Notes: generated by a model not told the origin, from the sequence alone. Shown: positions 43,849 through 54,158, counted from the stretch's first letter. The stretch is 64,000 bases of DNA from an uncultured Pelagibacteraceae bacterium (GCA_902610585.1 CACLWE010000004.1:1-64000), one strand, 5' to 3'. Translations and numbers: made by a program.

Positions 43849-45672
43849 TTATTCTACTGTAACAGACTTAGCAAGATTTCTTGGCTGATCGACATCATTG
43901 CCAAGCTCAACTGCCGTGTAATAGGCAAGCATATGAATGGGAACTGAATAAACGATTGCTTCAATTGATTTAGGACATTTTGGTAAACGAAAAACTTCCC
44001 AAATATTTTCAGAATTTGACTCTAATGTTTCATCGTCTGTTATCATTAATATTTTACCTCCACGAGCAATAACTTCTTGTATGTTTGAAATTGTTTTATG
44101 AAAAAGTGGACCCGGTGGGACAATACAAACAACTGGCAAATCTTTTTCAATTAGAGCAAGTGGACCATGTTTCATTTCACCTGCAGGATATCCTTCTGCG
44201 TGAATATATGATATTTCTTTAAACTTTAATGCTCCTTCCAATGCCAATGGAAACGCAGTACCGCGGCCAAGATACATTACACCCTTGGCATTTATAATTG
44301 CTTTTGCTGTGTCTTTTAGTGAATAAGATCTCTCAATTGCTTGTTCAAGCAATAGAGGTGCTTGCATAATCTCCTTGCATAATTTTTTATTTTCCTCAAC
44401 AGACATGAATTTTTTTGCTGATGCTAAATGAATTGATAGAGATAAAAGTGCTGATAATTGAGCGGTAAATGCCTTAGTTGAAGCAACTCCTATTTCTGCT
44501 CCTGCCTTAGTATAAATACAGTGATCACTATCTCTTGCTATTGAACTATTTTTAACATTCACAATACTCAACGTCTGAATTTTTTGCTTTCTACAATAAT
44601 CTAATGCAGCTTTAGTATCGGCGGTTTCACCAGATTGAGAGACAAATATACATAATGCATTTGAATCAATTACTGGATCACGATAACGAAACTCTGATGC
44701 CATATCGCATTCAACTGGTGTCCTTGCATATTGTTCAAAATAATATTTTCCCACCAAACATGAGTAATAAGCTGTTCCACAAGCAATCAGATAAATCTTT
44801 GAAATTTTATCAAAATTTAAATTGATATTTGAAATTGTGATTGTGCCCTTATCGTAATCTATAAATTTTCGAAATGTTTCACCTACTGCATGAGGGTGTT
44901 CATGTATTTCTTTCTCCATAAAATGTTTATAAGGACCTTTTGAAACTTCTGACTCGTTTATTCCTATTTCAACAAATTCTCTATTCGCTCTTTCGCCCTC
45001 CAGGTTATAAATTTCTATACTTTCTTTGTTTAATACTGTTATATCCCCGTCTTCCAAGTAACACACTTTATTTGCAACTGAACTTAGTGCAATCGAGTCA
45101 GATCCTATTGAATTGCCAACTCCATTTGTACCTGCAACAAGTGGACTTCCATTCTTAGCGCCATAAATGGTATCCTCACTATCACTAAAAATAATTGCTA
45201 GTGCATATGATCCCTCTAGAGAAGAAATTGTCTTTTGAACACTCTCCAGATGGCTCAGACCTTCCTTTAGATAAAACGTTAATAATGCAGTGATTACTTC
45301 AGAGTCAGTGTCAGACTCAAAATGGTAATCTTTAACCTCCTTTAATTTTTTTAATTCTGCAGCATTTTCAATTATTCCATTATGTACAAGCGATACCGAG
45401 GTTGATGAATGGGGGTGAGCATTTTTATCAGAAGGTTCCCCATGAGTAGCCCAACGAGTATGACCTATTCCTGTATTGCCATCAAATTGATCTTTCTGAA
45501 GAGCGTAAATCAAATTATCAAGCTTGCCTTTTACTTTTCTTTGATTGATCTTATTGGCAGTATTTATTGCAATGCCAGCAGAGTCGTAACCACGATATTC
45601 TAATTTCCTTAATGCATTTATAATGTTCGAGGACACATTCTCTTTAGAAGCTATACCAATGATACCGCACAT
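43849..45672 (-). CDS. glmS: Glutamine-fructose-6-phosphate aminotransferase (isomerizing)
   Basis: MCGIIGIASKENVSSNIINALRKLEYRGYDSAGIA, GHTRWATHGEPSDKNAHPH. Confidence 0.98.
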   Translation of the reverse strand: MCGIIGIASKENVSSNIINALRKLEYRGYDSAGIAINTANKINQRKVKGKLDNLIYALQKDQFDGNTGIGHTRWATHGEPSDKNAHPHSSTSVSLVHNGIIENAAELKKLKEVKDYHFESDTDSEVITALLTFYLKEGLSHLESVQKTISSLEGSYALAIIFSDSEDTIYGAKNGSPLVAGTNGVGNSIGSDSIALSSVANKVCYLEDGDITVLNKESIEIYNLEGERANREFVEIGINESEVSKGPYKHFMEKEIHEHPHAVGETFRKFIDYDKGTITISNINLNFDKISKIYLIACGTAYYSCLVGKYYFEQYARTPVECDMASEFRYRDPVIDSNALCIFVSQSGETADTKAALDYCRKQKIQTLSIVNVKNSSIARDSDHCIYTKAGAEIGVASTKAFTAQLSALLSLSIHLASAKKFMSVEENKKLCKEIMQAPLLLEQAIERSYSLKDTAKAIINAKGVMYLGRGTAFPLALEGALKFKEISYIHAEGYPAGEMKHGPLALIEKDLPVVCIVPPGPLFHKTISNIQEVIARGGKILMITDDETLESNSENIWEVFRLPKCPKSIEAIVYSVPIHMLAYYTAVELGNDVDQPRNLAKSVTVE

Positions 45673-46973
45673 TACTTTTTTCCTTTTTTATTTGACCAAT
45701 TTTTTACCATCTTTTGAGATGATCTTTCAACCGCAAGACTGTTCTCAACTACATGTTTAGTTATAGTTGAACCAGAACCAATATATGCATTCTTTCCTAC
45801 AATTAACGGGGCAACTAAAGATGAGTTTGAGCCTATAAATGCTTTATCTTTGATAACTGTTTTAAATTTTGAGGTACCATCGTAATTGCAAGTAATAGTG
45901 CCAGCTCCCACATTAACTTTTTTACCTATTTCTGTGTCACCTATATATGACAAGTGATTAACTTTTGACCCCTTATCTATTTTTGAATTTTTGATCTCTA
46001 CAAAATTACCAATCTTAGCATTATCAGATATTTTTGTACCTGGTCTTATTCTTGCATAAGGTCCAATACTGACTTCATTTCCAATTTTACAATCTTCAAT
46101 ATGACTGAATGCGTGAATTTCAGTATTATTACCAATAACGACGTTTTTGCCGATGATCACAAATGGATGAATTGTAACGTCTTTTCCAATTTTAGTATCT
46201 TTGGATAAATAAACAGTATCAGGATCTCTCATGGTCACTCCTGCAGTAAGGTGCTTGGATCTCAATTCATTTTGGATTACTTTTTCAGCCATCGCTAAAT
46301 CATTCTTGTCATTTACGCCCATAACTTCTGTCTCAGATGTTTCTATCGGATTAACTTTTACACCTTTTCTAAATGCCAGATTAAATATATCAGTTAAATA
46401 AAATTCTTTCTTCTTATTATTATTATTTAATTTAGGTAACAAAGAGCCTAATAGCTTTGTCTCGATAGCAAAGACTCCTGAATTGCATAAGTAGTAATTT
46501 TCGTTTTTCTCTAGCTCTTTTTGCTCAACCACTTGACTGATCAAGCCATCTGTACCTAATATAACTTTACCGTAGTTATTTCTTTCTTCTTTATTGAAAC
46601 ATAATAAGTTAACTTTATTGGTCTTGATTTTTGAGACATTAAGAATGGTTTTATGTTTTATAAGAGGGACGTCGCCATAAAGAACTAAAGCTACTGAATC
46701 TTTTTTAAGACTTTTTATAGCAGACTTTATTGCATCGCCTGTACCATTCTGTTTTTTTTGAATAACAATATTTAAATTGTTATAGTTTTTAAAATTGTCT
46801 TTAATTTGGTTGTTTACAACAAGATGAATTCTTTTTGGCTTCAATCTATTTGATGCTTCAATCACATAATCAATTATTTGCTTACCACCCAATTCGTGAA
46901 GTATTTTGGGTTTGCTTGATTTCATCCTTGTGCCTTTACCTGCGGCAAGTATTATAATCTCTAAATTTTTCAT
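45672..46973 (-). CDS. glmU: Bifunctional UDP-N-acetylglucosamine pyrophosphorylase / glucosamine-1-phosphate N-acetyltransferase
   Basis: IILAAGKGTRMKSSKPKILHELGGKQIIDYVIEA, VALVLYGDVPLI, left-handed beta-helix repeats, NVGAGTITCNYDGTSKFKTVI. Confidence 0.97.
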   Translation of the reverse strand: MKNLEIIILAAGKGTRMKSSKPKILHELGGKQIIDYVIEASNRLKPKRIHLVVNNQIKDNFKNYNNLNIVIQKKQNGTGDAIKSAIKSLKKDSVALVLYGDVPLIKHKTILNVSKIKTNKVNLLCFNKEERNNYGKVILGTDGLISQVVEQKELEKNENYYLCNSGVFAIETKLLGSLLPKLNNNNKKKEFYLTDIFNLAFRKGVKVNPIETSETEVMGVNDKNDLAMAEKVIQNELRSKHLTAGVTMRDPDTVYLSKDTKIGKDVTIHPFVIIGKNVVIGNNTEIHAFSHIEDCKIGNEVSIGPYARIRPGTKISDNAKIGNFVEIKNSKIDKGSKVNHLSYIGDTEIGKKVNVGAGTITCNYDGTSKFKTVIKDKAFIGSNSSLVAPLIVGKNAYIGSGSTITKHVVENSLAVERSSQKMVKNWSNKKGKK

Positions 46974-47043
46974 TGAATTTTTTTTGGAAAATAACCAATA
47001 TGCCTTTAATTGTATCGTAAAATTTTATTTCAGAGATTTACCC

Positions 47044-47715
47044 ATGAAAATGAATTTAAAAAATAAGAAACTCTTCATATTTGACCTGGATGGAACTCTA
47101 GTTGATACAGCTCCAGATTTTAAGAACTCACTTAATTATATGCTTTCAGAGCTGAATGAACCGCTAGTCACATTGGAGGAAATAAGGAATTTAGTTGGTT
47201 ATGGAGCTCGAGAATTAATAAGAAGAACTGTGGTAACAAAAAATATTTCTCATGATGATGATAAAATTAATGAGATGTTAAAAATATTTCTGCTTCACTA
47301 TACTCACAATATTGATGACGATAGTGTATTATTTGAAAATGTTGAAACGGTATTAAAGCTCATAAAATCTAAAAAATTAAAGTTGGCAGTTTGTACAAAT
47401 AAAATGGAAAAGCTCAGCAATATGTTATTAGAAAAACTTGGAGTCTTGCATTACTTTGACTATCTAGTTGGTGGAGATACGTTTGCAAAAAGTAAGCCTG
47501 ACCCATTTCCATTGATCGAAATATGTAAAAAATTAAGTGTAAGTGAAAATGAGTCAATAATGATTGGTGATAGTGCAACAGACTTAAATGCAGGTCATAA
47601 TGCAAATATGCCAGTTGTTTTGGTGGGTTATGGATATACTGATAATAAAAATATTTACAATGATGCTGATTTAGTTATAAACAATTTTTCTCAATTAACG
47701 GAATTAATCGAATAG
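47044..47715 (+). CDS. gph: Phosphoglycolate phosphatase-like HAD hydrolase
   Basis: LFIFDLDGTLVDTAPDF, VCTNKMEKLS, GGDTFAKSKPDPFPL, MIGDSATDLNAGHNA. ORF track extends upstream into glmU; ATG 47044 preferred. Confidence 0.88.
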   Translation: MKMNLKNKKLFIFDLDGTLVDTAPDFKNSLNYMLSELNEPLVTLEEIRNLVGYGARELIRRTVVTKNISHDDDKINEMLKIFLLHYTHNIDDDSVLFENVETVLKLIKSKKLKLAVCTNKMEKLSNMLLEKLGVLHYFDYLVGGDTFAKSKPDPFPLIEICKKLSVSENESIMIGDSATDLNAGHNANMPVVLVGYGYTDNKNIYNDADLVINNFSQLTELIE

Positions 47716-47724
47716 GAGTTATAC

Positions 47725-48627
47725 ATGACAATTAGTTTTGACGATAAAGTTGCAATAGTCACAGGTGCAGGCGGTGGTCTTGGACGATGTCACGCATTAG
47801 AATTTGCAAAAAGAGGAGCTAAAGTTGTCGTAAATGACTTAGGTGGTTCTGTTGATGGTACTGGTGGATCAAGTGAAGCTGCTGATAAAGTAGTTGATGA
47901 AATAAAAGCCATGGGTGGTGAGGCAATTTCTAACGGATCAAGTGTAACAGACAAGGTAGGCGTGAAGAAATTAGTTGATGATACAATGGCTGCCTTTGGT
48001 CGTGTTGATATTTTAGTAAATAATGCAGGTGTTCTAAGAGACAAATCGTTTGCAAAAGTAACACTTGATGATTTCGAATTTGTAGTAAACGTTCACATGA
48101 TGGGTTCTGTTTATTGTACGAAAGCGGTTTGGCCAATTATGACAGAACAAAATTATGGAAGAATAATCATGACATCTTCGTCATCTGGTGTATTTGGAAA
48201 TTTTGGACAATCAAATTACGGTGCAGCTAAAATGGGAGTTGTTGGACTAATGAATACTCTTAAAATTGAAGGTATGAAATATAATATTAGAGTAAATTCT
48301 CTAATTCCTGTTGCGGCAACACGAATGACAGAAAATTTAGGAATGCCAGATGCAGTTTTCGATAGTTTAAAACCGGAAACTGTTTCACCTGCAGTCATGT
48401 TTATGGCATCAGAAGACGCACCGAATGGTGCGATGATATCAGCCGGTGCTGGTGTATTTGCTTCTGCAGAGATAGTTCATTCACAAGGTGTTGCTCTTAA
48501 AGGCGATGAGCTTAATGCAGATATGTTAGCTGAAAAATGGGCTGAAGCATCGAATATGGATGGTGGTAAGGCTCTCAAAACAGGCGCAGAGCATACAGCT
48601 CACATATTTAAAAAACTGGCTGAATAA
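47725..48627 (+). CDS. SDR-family 3-hydroxyacyl-CoA dehydrogenase (17beta-HSD4-like)
   Basis: DDKVAIVTGAGGGLGRCHALEFAKRGAKVVVNDLGGSVDGTGGSSEAADKVVDEIKAMGG..., YGAAKMGVVGLMNTL. Confidence 0.92.
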   Translation: MTISFDDKVAIVTGAGGGLGRCHALEFAKRGAKVVVNDLGGSVDGTGGSSEAADKVVDEIKAMGGEAISNGSSVTDKVGVKKLVDDTMAAFGRVDILVNNAGVLRDKSFAKVTLDDFEFVVNVHMMGSVYCTKAVWPIMTEQNYGRIIMTSSSSGVFGNFGQSNYGAAKMGVVGLMNTLKIEGMKYNIRVNSLIPVAATRMTENLGMPDAVFDSLKPETVSPAVMFMASEDAPNGAMISAGAGVFASAEIVHSQGVALKGDELNADMLAEKWAEASNMDGGKALKTGAEHTAHIFKKLAE

Positions 48628-48634
48628 AATTTAT

Positions 48635-49813
48635 TTAGGTAACACTGACTGAAATTGATTCGTCAGAAGATGAAATACCTGATTGGGTAAGAGTCATATA
48701 TCTTTTCATATGATAATCAATATTGCCAAATAATACTCCAATCATTGTTGCCCTTTTAAAATAGTGACTTACCATATATTCATCAACAACACCCATTCCG
48801 CCATGCAACTGAATAGCGCTTTCGCCTACAAATTTTATTGCTTTACCTATACGTGCTTTAGCAGCTGATACTGCTTTTCTTCTTTCATCTGAATTACTCA
48901 AATCCGCTGTCACTGCCATGTAAAGAATTGACTTAGCCTGTTCATACTCAATCATCATATCGACTAGACGGTGCTGTATAACCTGATTTTTAGCAATTGA
49001 TTGTCCGAATTGTTTTCGGTTTTTGCAATATTCAGTTGTAGAGTCTTTTAAAACTTGCAGTATACCAACTGCTTCAGAGCATGCAGCAATAGTGCTTATA
49101 TCTACAATTTCCTCAATGGCATCGTAAGCCATATTAACTTTTCCTAAAACATTATCTTTTGAAACTTTTAGATTCTCAATGATAACTTCAGAGGCTCTGT
49201 ATTCATCAATTGTTGGATAATTTTGCAGTGTAAGCCCCTCAGACTTTGTATCAACAATAAATAATGTAATTCCAGACTCAGATCTTTGCTCTCCTTCAGT
49301 TCTTGCAGAAATAATAAGGTGTGAAGCCATACCTGCTCCAAATACCACCGACTTAAAACCATTTAATACATAATCATCTCCGTTAAGTACAGCTGACGTT
49401 TTTACATCATTTAGATCAAATCTACTTTGCGGCTCAGCATATGCAAACGCACATCTAATATTTCCTGAGATTATTTCTGGTATAATCGAATTCTTTTGCT
49501 CCTCAGATCCAAGTTTTGATATCAATCCACCAGCTAATATTACAGTTGGTAAATATGGTTCAACAACCAGTCCTTTTCCAAACTGTTCCATCACAATCAT
49601 TAAATCAGCAGATTTTCCTCCAAGCCCTCCGTAAGCTTCATCAAATGGAACTCCTAGAAGACCAAGTTCAGCAAATTGTTTCCAATTTTCTTCTTTCCAT
49701 CCCTCTTCCGACTTGACTATATTACAACGAGTGTCCCAATCATAATTATCTCTTACAAAAGAAGTAACCATATTGTCGAGCAGGGTCTGTTCCTCGGTGT
49801 AATCAAAATTCAT
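48635..49813 (-). CDS. Acyl-CoA dehydrogenase family protein (small/beta-type)
   Basis: MNFDYTEEQTLLDNMVTSFVRDNYDW..., LGVPFDEAYGGLGG, ESAIQLHGGMGVVDEYMVSHYFKRA; no Glu in the helix-G position seen in its neighbour. Confidence 0.92.
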   Translation of the reverse strand: MNFDYTEEQTLLDNMVTSFVRDNYDWDTRCNIVKSEEGWKEENWKQFAELGLLGVPFDEAYGGLGGKSADLMIVMEQFGKGLVVEPYLPTVILAGGLISKLGSEEQKNSIIPEIISGNIRCAFAYAEPQSRFDLNDVKTSAVLNGDDYVLNGFKSVVFGAGMASHLIISARTEGEQRSESGITLFIVDTKSEGLTLQNYPTIDEYRASEVIIENLKVSKDNVLGKVNMAYDAIEEIVDISTIAACSEAVGILQVLKDSTTEYCKNRKQFGQSIAKNQVIQHRLVDMMIEYEQAKSILYMAVTADLSNSDERRKAVSAAKARIGKAIKFVGESAIQLHGGMGVVDEYMVSHYFKRATMIGVLFGNIDYHMKRYMTLTQSGISSSDESISVSVT

Positions 49814-49856
49814 AAAAAAGCGTTATAAGTTATGACAGTAACTATGTCAAAAGGTA

Positions 49857-51059
49857 CTAAAGACCTAGGACCATTTTAGCTATGATATTTCTTTGAATTT
49901 CGTTAGATCCTCCATAAATGGATGCCTTACGAAAGTTAAAGTATGTTCCTGATAGATTAGTGGCATAGTCTGGACCGACATATTCATTGCTCAAAGTTGT
50001 GCCTAGGTGAGGATTTGCATAATATCCTACAGCTTCCATAGCCAACTCAGTAACAGCTTGCTGAATGTCTGTTCCCTTAATCTTTAAAAGAGAAGACTCT
50101 GGCCCAGGACCTTTACCTGCAGAGTCCTTTGCTAGTGTTCTTAATTCAGTGTATTCAAGTGCTGATAACTCTAATTCTGCAGCTGCTATTTTTGCTTTAA
50201 ATGCTGGATCTTGAATTAAAGGTTCACCATATGACATTTCAGAACTAGCAATCTGTTTTATTCTTTCAATTGCTTTTTTTGATCTAGCAACACCGGCGAT
50301 ACCTGATCTTTCATGTGCTAATAAAAATTTTGCATATGTCCAACCCATATTTTCTTGACCAATTAAATTTTCTACTGGGACTTTGACATTATCAAACCAA
50401 GTTTCATTCACCTCATGAGATCCATCCATAAGCTTGATAGGTCTAACTGTTACACCAGGAGTTTTCATATCAATCAAAAGAAATGAAATGCCTTGTTGAG
50501 GTTTTTCCGCATCTGGATTGGTTCTAACTAAACAAAAAATCCAATCTGCGTATTGTGCCATTGTAGTCCAAGTTTTTTGTCCATTTACGATGTAATGGTC
50601 ACCTTCTTTTACGGCACTTGTTTTTAATGAAGCAAGGTCTGAACCTGAGCCAGGCTCCGAGTAACCCTGACACCAAAAAACTTCACCACTTAAAATTCCA
50701 GGTAAGTGTTGCGCTTTTTGCTCTTCATTTCCAAATGTATAAATTACTGGACCAACCATATTTATTCCAAATGGCATAATATATTGACATTCAGCTTTTG
50801 CGCATTCTTGCTCGAAAATATATTTTTGTGTAGGGGTAAATTCTGCGCCACCATATTGCTTAGGCCAACTCGGTGCTGACCAACCATTGTGCTTCCCTAA
50901 AATCTTATGCCAAGCCGTAAGATCTTCTCTCGAGAGTTCTTTACCGAGTTTTCTTTTTGAATTGATTGAGTCTCTAAGCTCTTGTGGGTAATTTGCTTTA
51001 ATAAAATCCCTTATTTCACTTTGAAACTTTAAATCATCATTTGAAAACGCGGTGTCCAT
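49857..51059 (-). CDS. Acyl-CoA dehydrogenase family protein (large/alpha-type)
   Basis: GWSAPSWPKQYGGAEF, WCQGYSEPGSGSDLASLKTSA, LLAHERSGIAGV, YGGSNEIQRNIIAKMVLGL. Confidence 0.94.
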   Translation of the reverse strand: MDTAFSNDDLKFQSEIRDFIKANYPQELRDSINSKRKLGKELSREDLTAWHKILGKHNGWSAPSWPKQYGGAEFTPTQKYIFEQECAKAECQYIMPFGINMVGPVIYTFGNEEQKAQHLPGILSGEVFWCQGYSEPGSGSDLASLKTSAVKEGDHYIVNGQKTWTTMAQYADWIFCLVRTNPDAEKPQQGISFLLIDMKTPGVTVRPIKLMDGSHEVNETWFDNVKVPVENLIGQENMGWTYAKFLLAHERSGIAGVARSKKAIERIKQIASSEMSYGEPLIQDPAFKAKIAAAELELSALEYTELRTLAKDSAGKGPGPESSLLKIKGTDIQQAVTELAMEAVGYYANPHLGTTLSNEYVGPDYATNLSGTYFNFRKASIYGGSNEIQRNIIAKMVLGL

Positions 51060-51121
51060 AGAATCTCCTAAAAATATTTATAAAATATATAATGTCTAAA
51101 AATTGAGTTTTCAACAAACTT

Positions 51122-51646
51122 TTAGGCGCTTTTTGGCCTAAAATTTGTATATTTTTCAGCCAAACGATAGGCTCCAAATGCAGCTATTCCATAAATTGCA
51201 CTTGATAATATGGTATTCTGCAAAAATGGCAGGGCCATTATATAGCATTTTATTAAACCGTTAAAATCCAACGCGTACATTCCGGAGCCATACCATACCG
51301 CAAAATTAGTTATCAAGTAGAAAGACAGGACGCCTCCACTCATTCCAATAACACCATTCAAAATACTCAGCTTATTTTGAATAAATGTTCCAAATAATAC
51401 ACAAATACTAAGAGCAAAATAAACAACAAATATGCTTGAATGAAACCCAATAAATAAATCACTCAGTATCATTGCAGATAATGTAATAATATATGCGAAA
51501 ATCTTTTTGTCTAATACAGCTCCTGCAAAAAATCCCATAGCAAGAATTGGTGTAAAGTTTGGTGGATGGGGTAACAACCTGCTTAAAGCTAAAATTAAAA
51601 TAATTGAAATACCAAATAGTAAATTTTTATTTATTTTCATTTTCAT
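51122..51646 (-). CDS. DUF6580-like multi-pass membrane protein, putative transporter component
   Basis: 174 aa; ALSRLLPHPPNFTPILAMGFFAGAVLDKKIFAYIITLSAMILSDLFIGFHSSIFVVYFAL; next to a riboswitch-controlled TonB receptor. Confidence 0.75.
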   Translation of the reverse strand: MKMKINKNLLFGISIILILALSRLLPHPPNFTPILAMGFFAGAVLDKKIFAYIITLSAMILSDLFIGFHSSIFVVYFALSICVLFGTFIQNKLSILNGVIGMSGGVLSFYLITNFAVWYGSGMYALDFNGLIKCYIMALPFLQNTILSSAIYGIAAFGAYRLAEKYTNFRPKSA

Positions 51647-51664
51647 CCTTATATATCTAATAAA

Positions 51665-53887
51665 TTAAAATGTATATTTAAAATCAACAAAGAAATTTCT
51701 TTCTGGCAAAGGGTATACATTTGACAGTCCATAATGTGCATCGTCATGAAACGTGCTTGATATTGCAAAGTCATAAATTTTTTCATTTGTTAAATTATTT
51801 ATACCTATCTTATAGACGTAGGGCCCTTTATTTGAACTAAGCGATGTATTGATTAAATAATAATCTGGTATTTTAGGTTCGATATTCTCTTGATCATTAG
51901 AAACATACTTTTCATCATTATATTTAATTCCTAAATTAAAAGTCATATCGCTACGAAGTTTATTCACATAATTGATACTATAGGTTATTGGTGATACAAG
52001 AGGAACTGATTTACCCGCAAGACTATATGAAGTTCCACCACCCATTAAATTTTGCCATGTAGATGAGTTACTGCAATAAGTAGTGTTGTCATAATTACAA
52101 GTACCTGAGCCACCTGAGCCAGGTGTAAGGGTTCCAGATGTGAACTCAGCCTCCGTATAATTAAATGAACTCATTATTTTTTGCTTTTCATCAATCATGT
52201 AATCTAAATCAATGTTTATTCCTTGACGTTCAATAGGATCAAGATTTGTATTGACCGATTGATTATATTGAATTTCGTTTTTTGTATCCATATTATAATA
52301 ACTCGCATTAATATCTATTTGATCATTTTGATACAACAAGCCAATTTCTATTCCATCAGATTCTTGATCTTCTAAATGAAAATTTCCTGATGTTGTCGCC
52401 TTGATATGCTCATCAATATTTGGAATTCTAAAAGACTCAGAATAACTTCCATATATAGATAAATTCTTATTTACGCCTTTTTCTATTCCAATATTAAAAG
52501 CAGTGTTATTTCTATCATTATTATAAGTGTCGTGATCAGTTGCATCCCAAGAATTAACAAAACCCGCAACAGTTCGATACACTTCATCCCTCGCGCCTGT
52601 TTCAGATCTTTCATGTCTTGCCCCTAGCGACATAGCTAAATCTAATTCATTATAATATGTTGTGTTTTGGACATAAAAAGCTCTTGCTTTTAAATCAGCG
52701 TGATAATTCTGACCTAGCTGCTCGTCTTCTTTTCGATGTCTATTGGAATTATAAAAAGCGTGACCAATTTCAAAACCAAGATTTAAAATATTTGAATAAT
52801 CTTCCTCAACTTGTTTTGTTTCATATCTGAGATTAAACAAATTATTATCAGTTTCTGTTTTTAAGTATCTATCTCCATTGCTTGGCGTTTCATTGGTATT
52901 AGCGTTTGCAGCTAAAAACGCTTTATCAAGTCTGTCTTTATAACCCAAATTAACAAAAAACTTATTTAATTCATCTAGGGTGTACTCAACGTTTGCATTA
53001 ATACGCATATTTTCTGCTTCGGCGTAATCATCTCTTTGATTTGTGTTGCAGGTGTCGCCATTTGTAGCAAAAGACCCACCAATGTGTTTTGCTGTTCTAC
53101 TATCCTCATAACGGTTACAAAAGTGGTAATTATATACCTCACCTCCTTTAACACGAGGCCCGGGTAAATCTTGCTCTTTGAACGATAAAAAAAGATCCAG
53201 ATTTATAATCATATCTGTTATTTTATTTTTATAATTTACAATAAAGTTTTGGTTTTCATAGTCAGCTGCATCTCTGAAAGTATCGCTAGTAGCTGCAGAT
53301 GCAGAAAAAGATATAGCGCTATTTTCATCTATTTTAGATCCTGTATTAAAATCTATTTTTCTTGCATTGTAACTTCCTATGGATAAGTTAACAGTATCTT
53401 CAATAATATCATTTTTAGTTATAACGTTTATTGATCCCCCTACTGCACCCGAGCCGTATATCGTTGCAGCAGATCCACCTCTTACTATTTCAATTCTTTC
53501 GATTGATGTGATTGGTATATGCGAAAAACTTATATTTGCCATATCAATTTCGTTTAATCTATTGCCATTTACTAAAATAAGTACGTTTGACTTTGACGCT
53601 TCACCAAAGCCCCTCATGTCAATTGAAGAATTTGTTCCTTCAACACCGTCATAAAGCCTTCTAATCTCTACACCAGAATACATTTCTAATATCTGAGGCA
53701 AATTTTTATTATAGTTCTCTCTAAGTATTGTCTCATCAATTATCGAAATATTTGAACCAGCTAGTCCTGATGACAACCTAGTATATTGTTCATTGTTTGG
53801 CTTAATTAGTATTTCAGGAAGATCCGCAAAAGCTGAAAATACCGATAATAAGTAAGTTATTAATAACGCGGATAATTTTTTAATCAT
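51665..53887 (-). CDS. TonB-dependent outer-membrane receptor, probable vitamin B12 transporter BtuB-like
   Basis: Start at MIKKLSALLITYLLSVFSAFA; plug domain IERIEIVRGGSAATIYGSGAVGGSINVITK; C-terminal PLPERNFFVDFKYTF; preceded by cobalamin riboswitch. Confidence 0.93.
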   Translation of the reverse strand: MIKKLSALLITYLLSVFSAFADLPEILIKPNNEQYTRLSSGLAGSNISIIDETILRENYNKNLPQILEMYSGVEIRRLYDGVEGTNSSIDMRGFGEASKSNVLILVNGNRLNEIDMANISFSHIPITSIERIEIVRGGSAATIYGSGAVGGSINVITKNDIIEDTVNLSIGSYNARKIDFNTGSKIDENSAISFSASAATSDTFRDAADYENQNFIVNYKNKITDMIINLDLFLSFKEQDLPGPRVKGGEVYNYHFCNRYEDSRTAKHIGGSFATNGDTCNTNQRDDYAEAENMRINANVEYTLDELNKFFVNLGYKDRLDKAFLAANANTNETPSNGDRYLKTETDNNLFNLRYETKQVEEDYSNILNLGFEIGHAFYNSNRHRKEDEQLGQNYHADLKARAFYVQNTTYYNELDLAMSLGARHERSETGARDEVYRTVAGFVNSWDATDHDTYNNDRNNTAFNIGIEKGVNKNLSIYGSYSESFRIPNIDEHIKATTSGNFHLEDQESDGIEIGLLYQNDQIDINASYYNMDTKNEIQYNQSVNTNLDPIERQGINIDLDYMIDEKQKIMSSFNYTEAEFTSGTLTPGSGGSGTCNYDNTTYCSNSSTWQNLMGGGTSYSLAGKSVPLVSPITYSINYVNKLRSDMTFNLGIKYNDEKYVSNDQENIEPKIPDYYLINTSLSSNKGPYVYKIGINNLTNEKIYDFAISSTFHDDAHYGLSNVYPLPERNFFVDFKYTF

Positions 53888-53966
53888 AATTTGTCTCCAG
53901 TTTGAAGTCACCGCAAACAAATTTTGTCCAAATGATTATCCCGATCATCTGTGGATGACTATATCT

Positions 53967-54117
53967 TGTTGGTAGGTCTCCTGACTTCTATTTCAACATT
54001 TAAATACACCTTCCCGAAAAATCAGTGGTATTCGTATTTAAACTCTTTAGTTACAGTTGCGGGTACAGTTGAAGCTTTAAACTTCATTCCCTGTTATTCA
54101 CTTTACGTGAACCAACA
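53967..54117 (-). promoter_or_regulatory. Cobalamin (AdoCbl-type) riboswitch upstream of the TonB-dependent receptor
   Basis: Minus strand reads tgttggt...cagggaatgaag...caactgtacccgcaactgtaa...aataccactgattt...cgggaaggtgt...agaagtcaggagacctaccaaca: B12-box AGTCAGGAGACCTACC, CCCGCAACTGT and GGGAAGG motifs; P1 pairing tgttggt/accaaca at the two ends. Confidence 0.95.
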
Positions 54118-54158
54118 TAAAAACTATTCTATATTTGAAATTACAAATCAAGTTAAAA

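Noticed and set aside
46906-47043. N-terminal extension of the phosphatase ORF
   Set aside because: It overlaps the divergent glmU start and does not resemble the HAD N-terminus; ATG at 47044 fits better.
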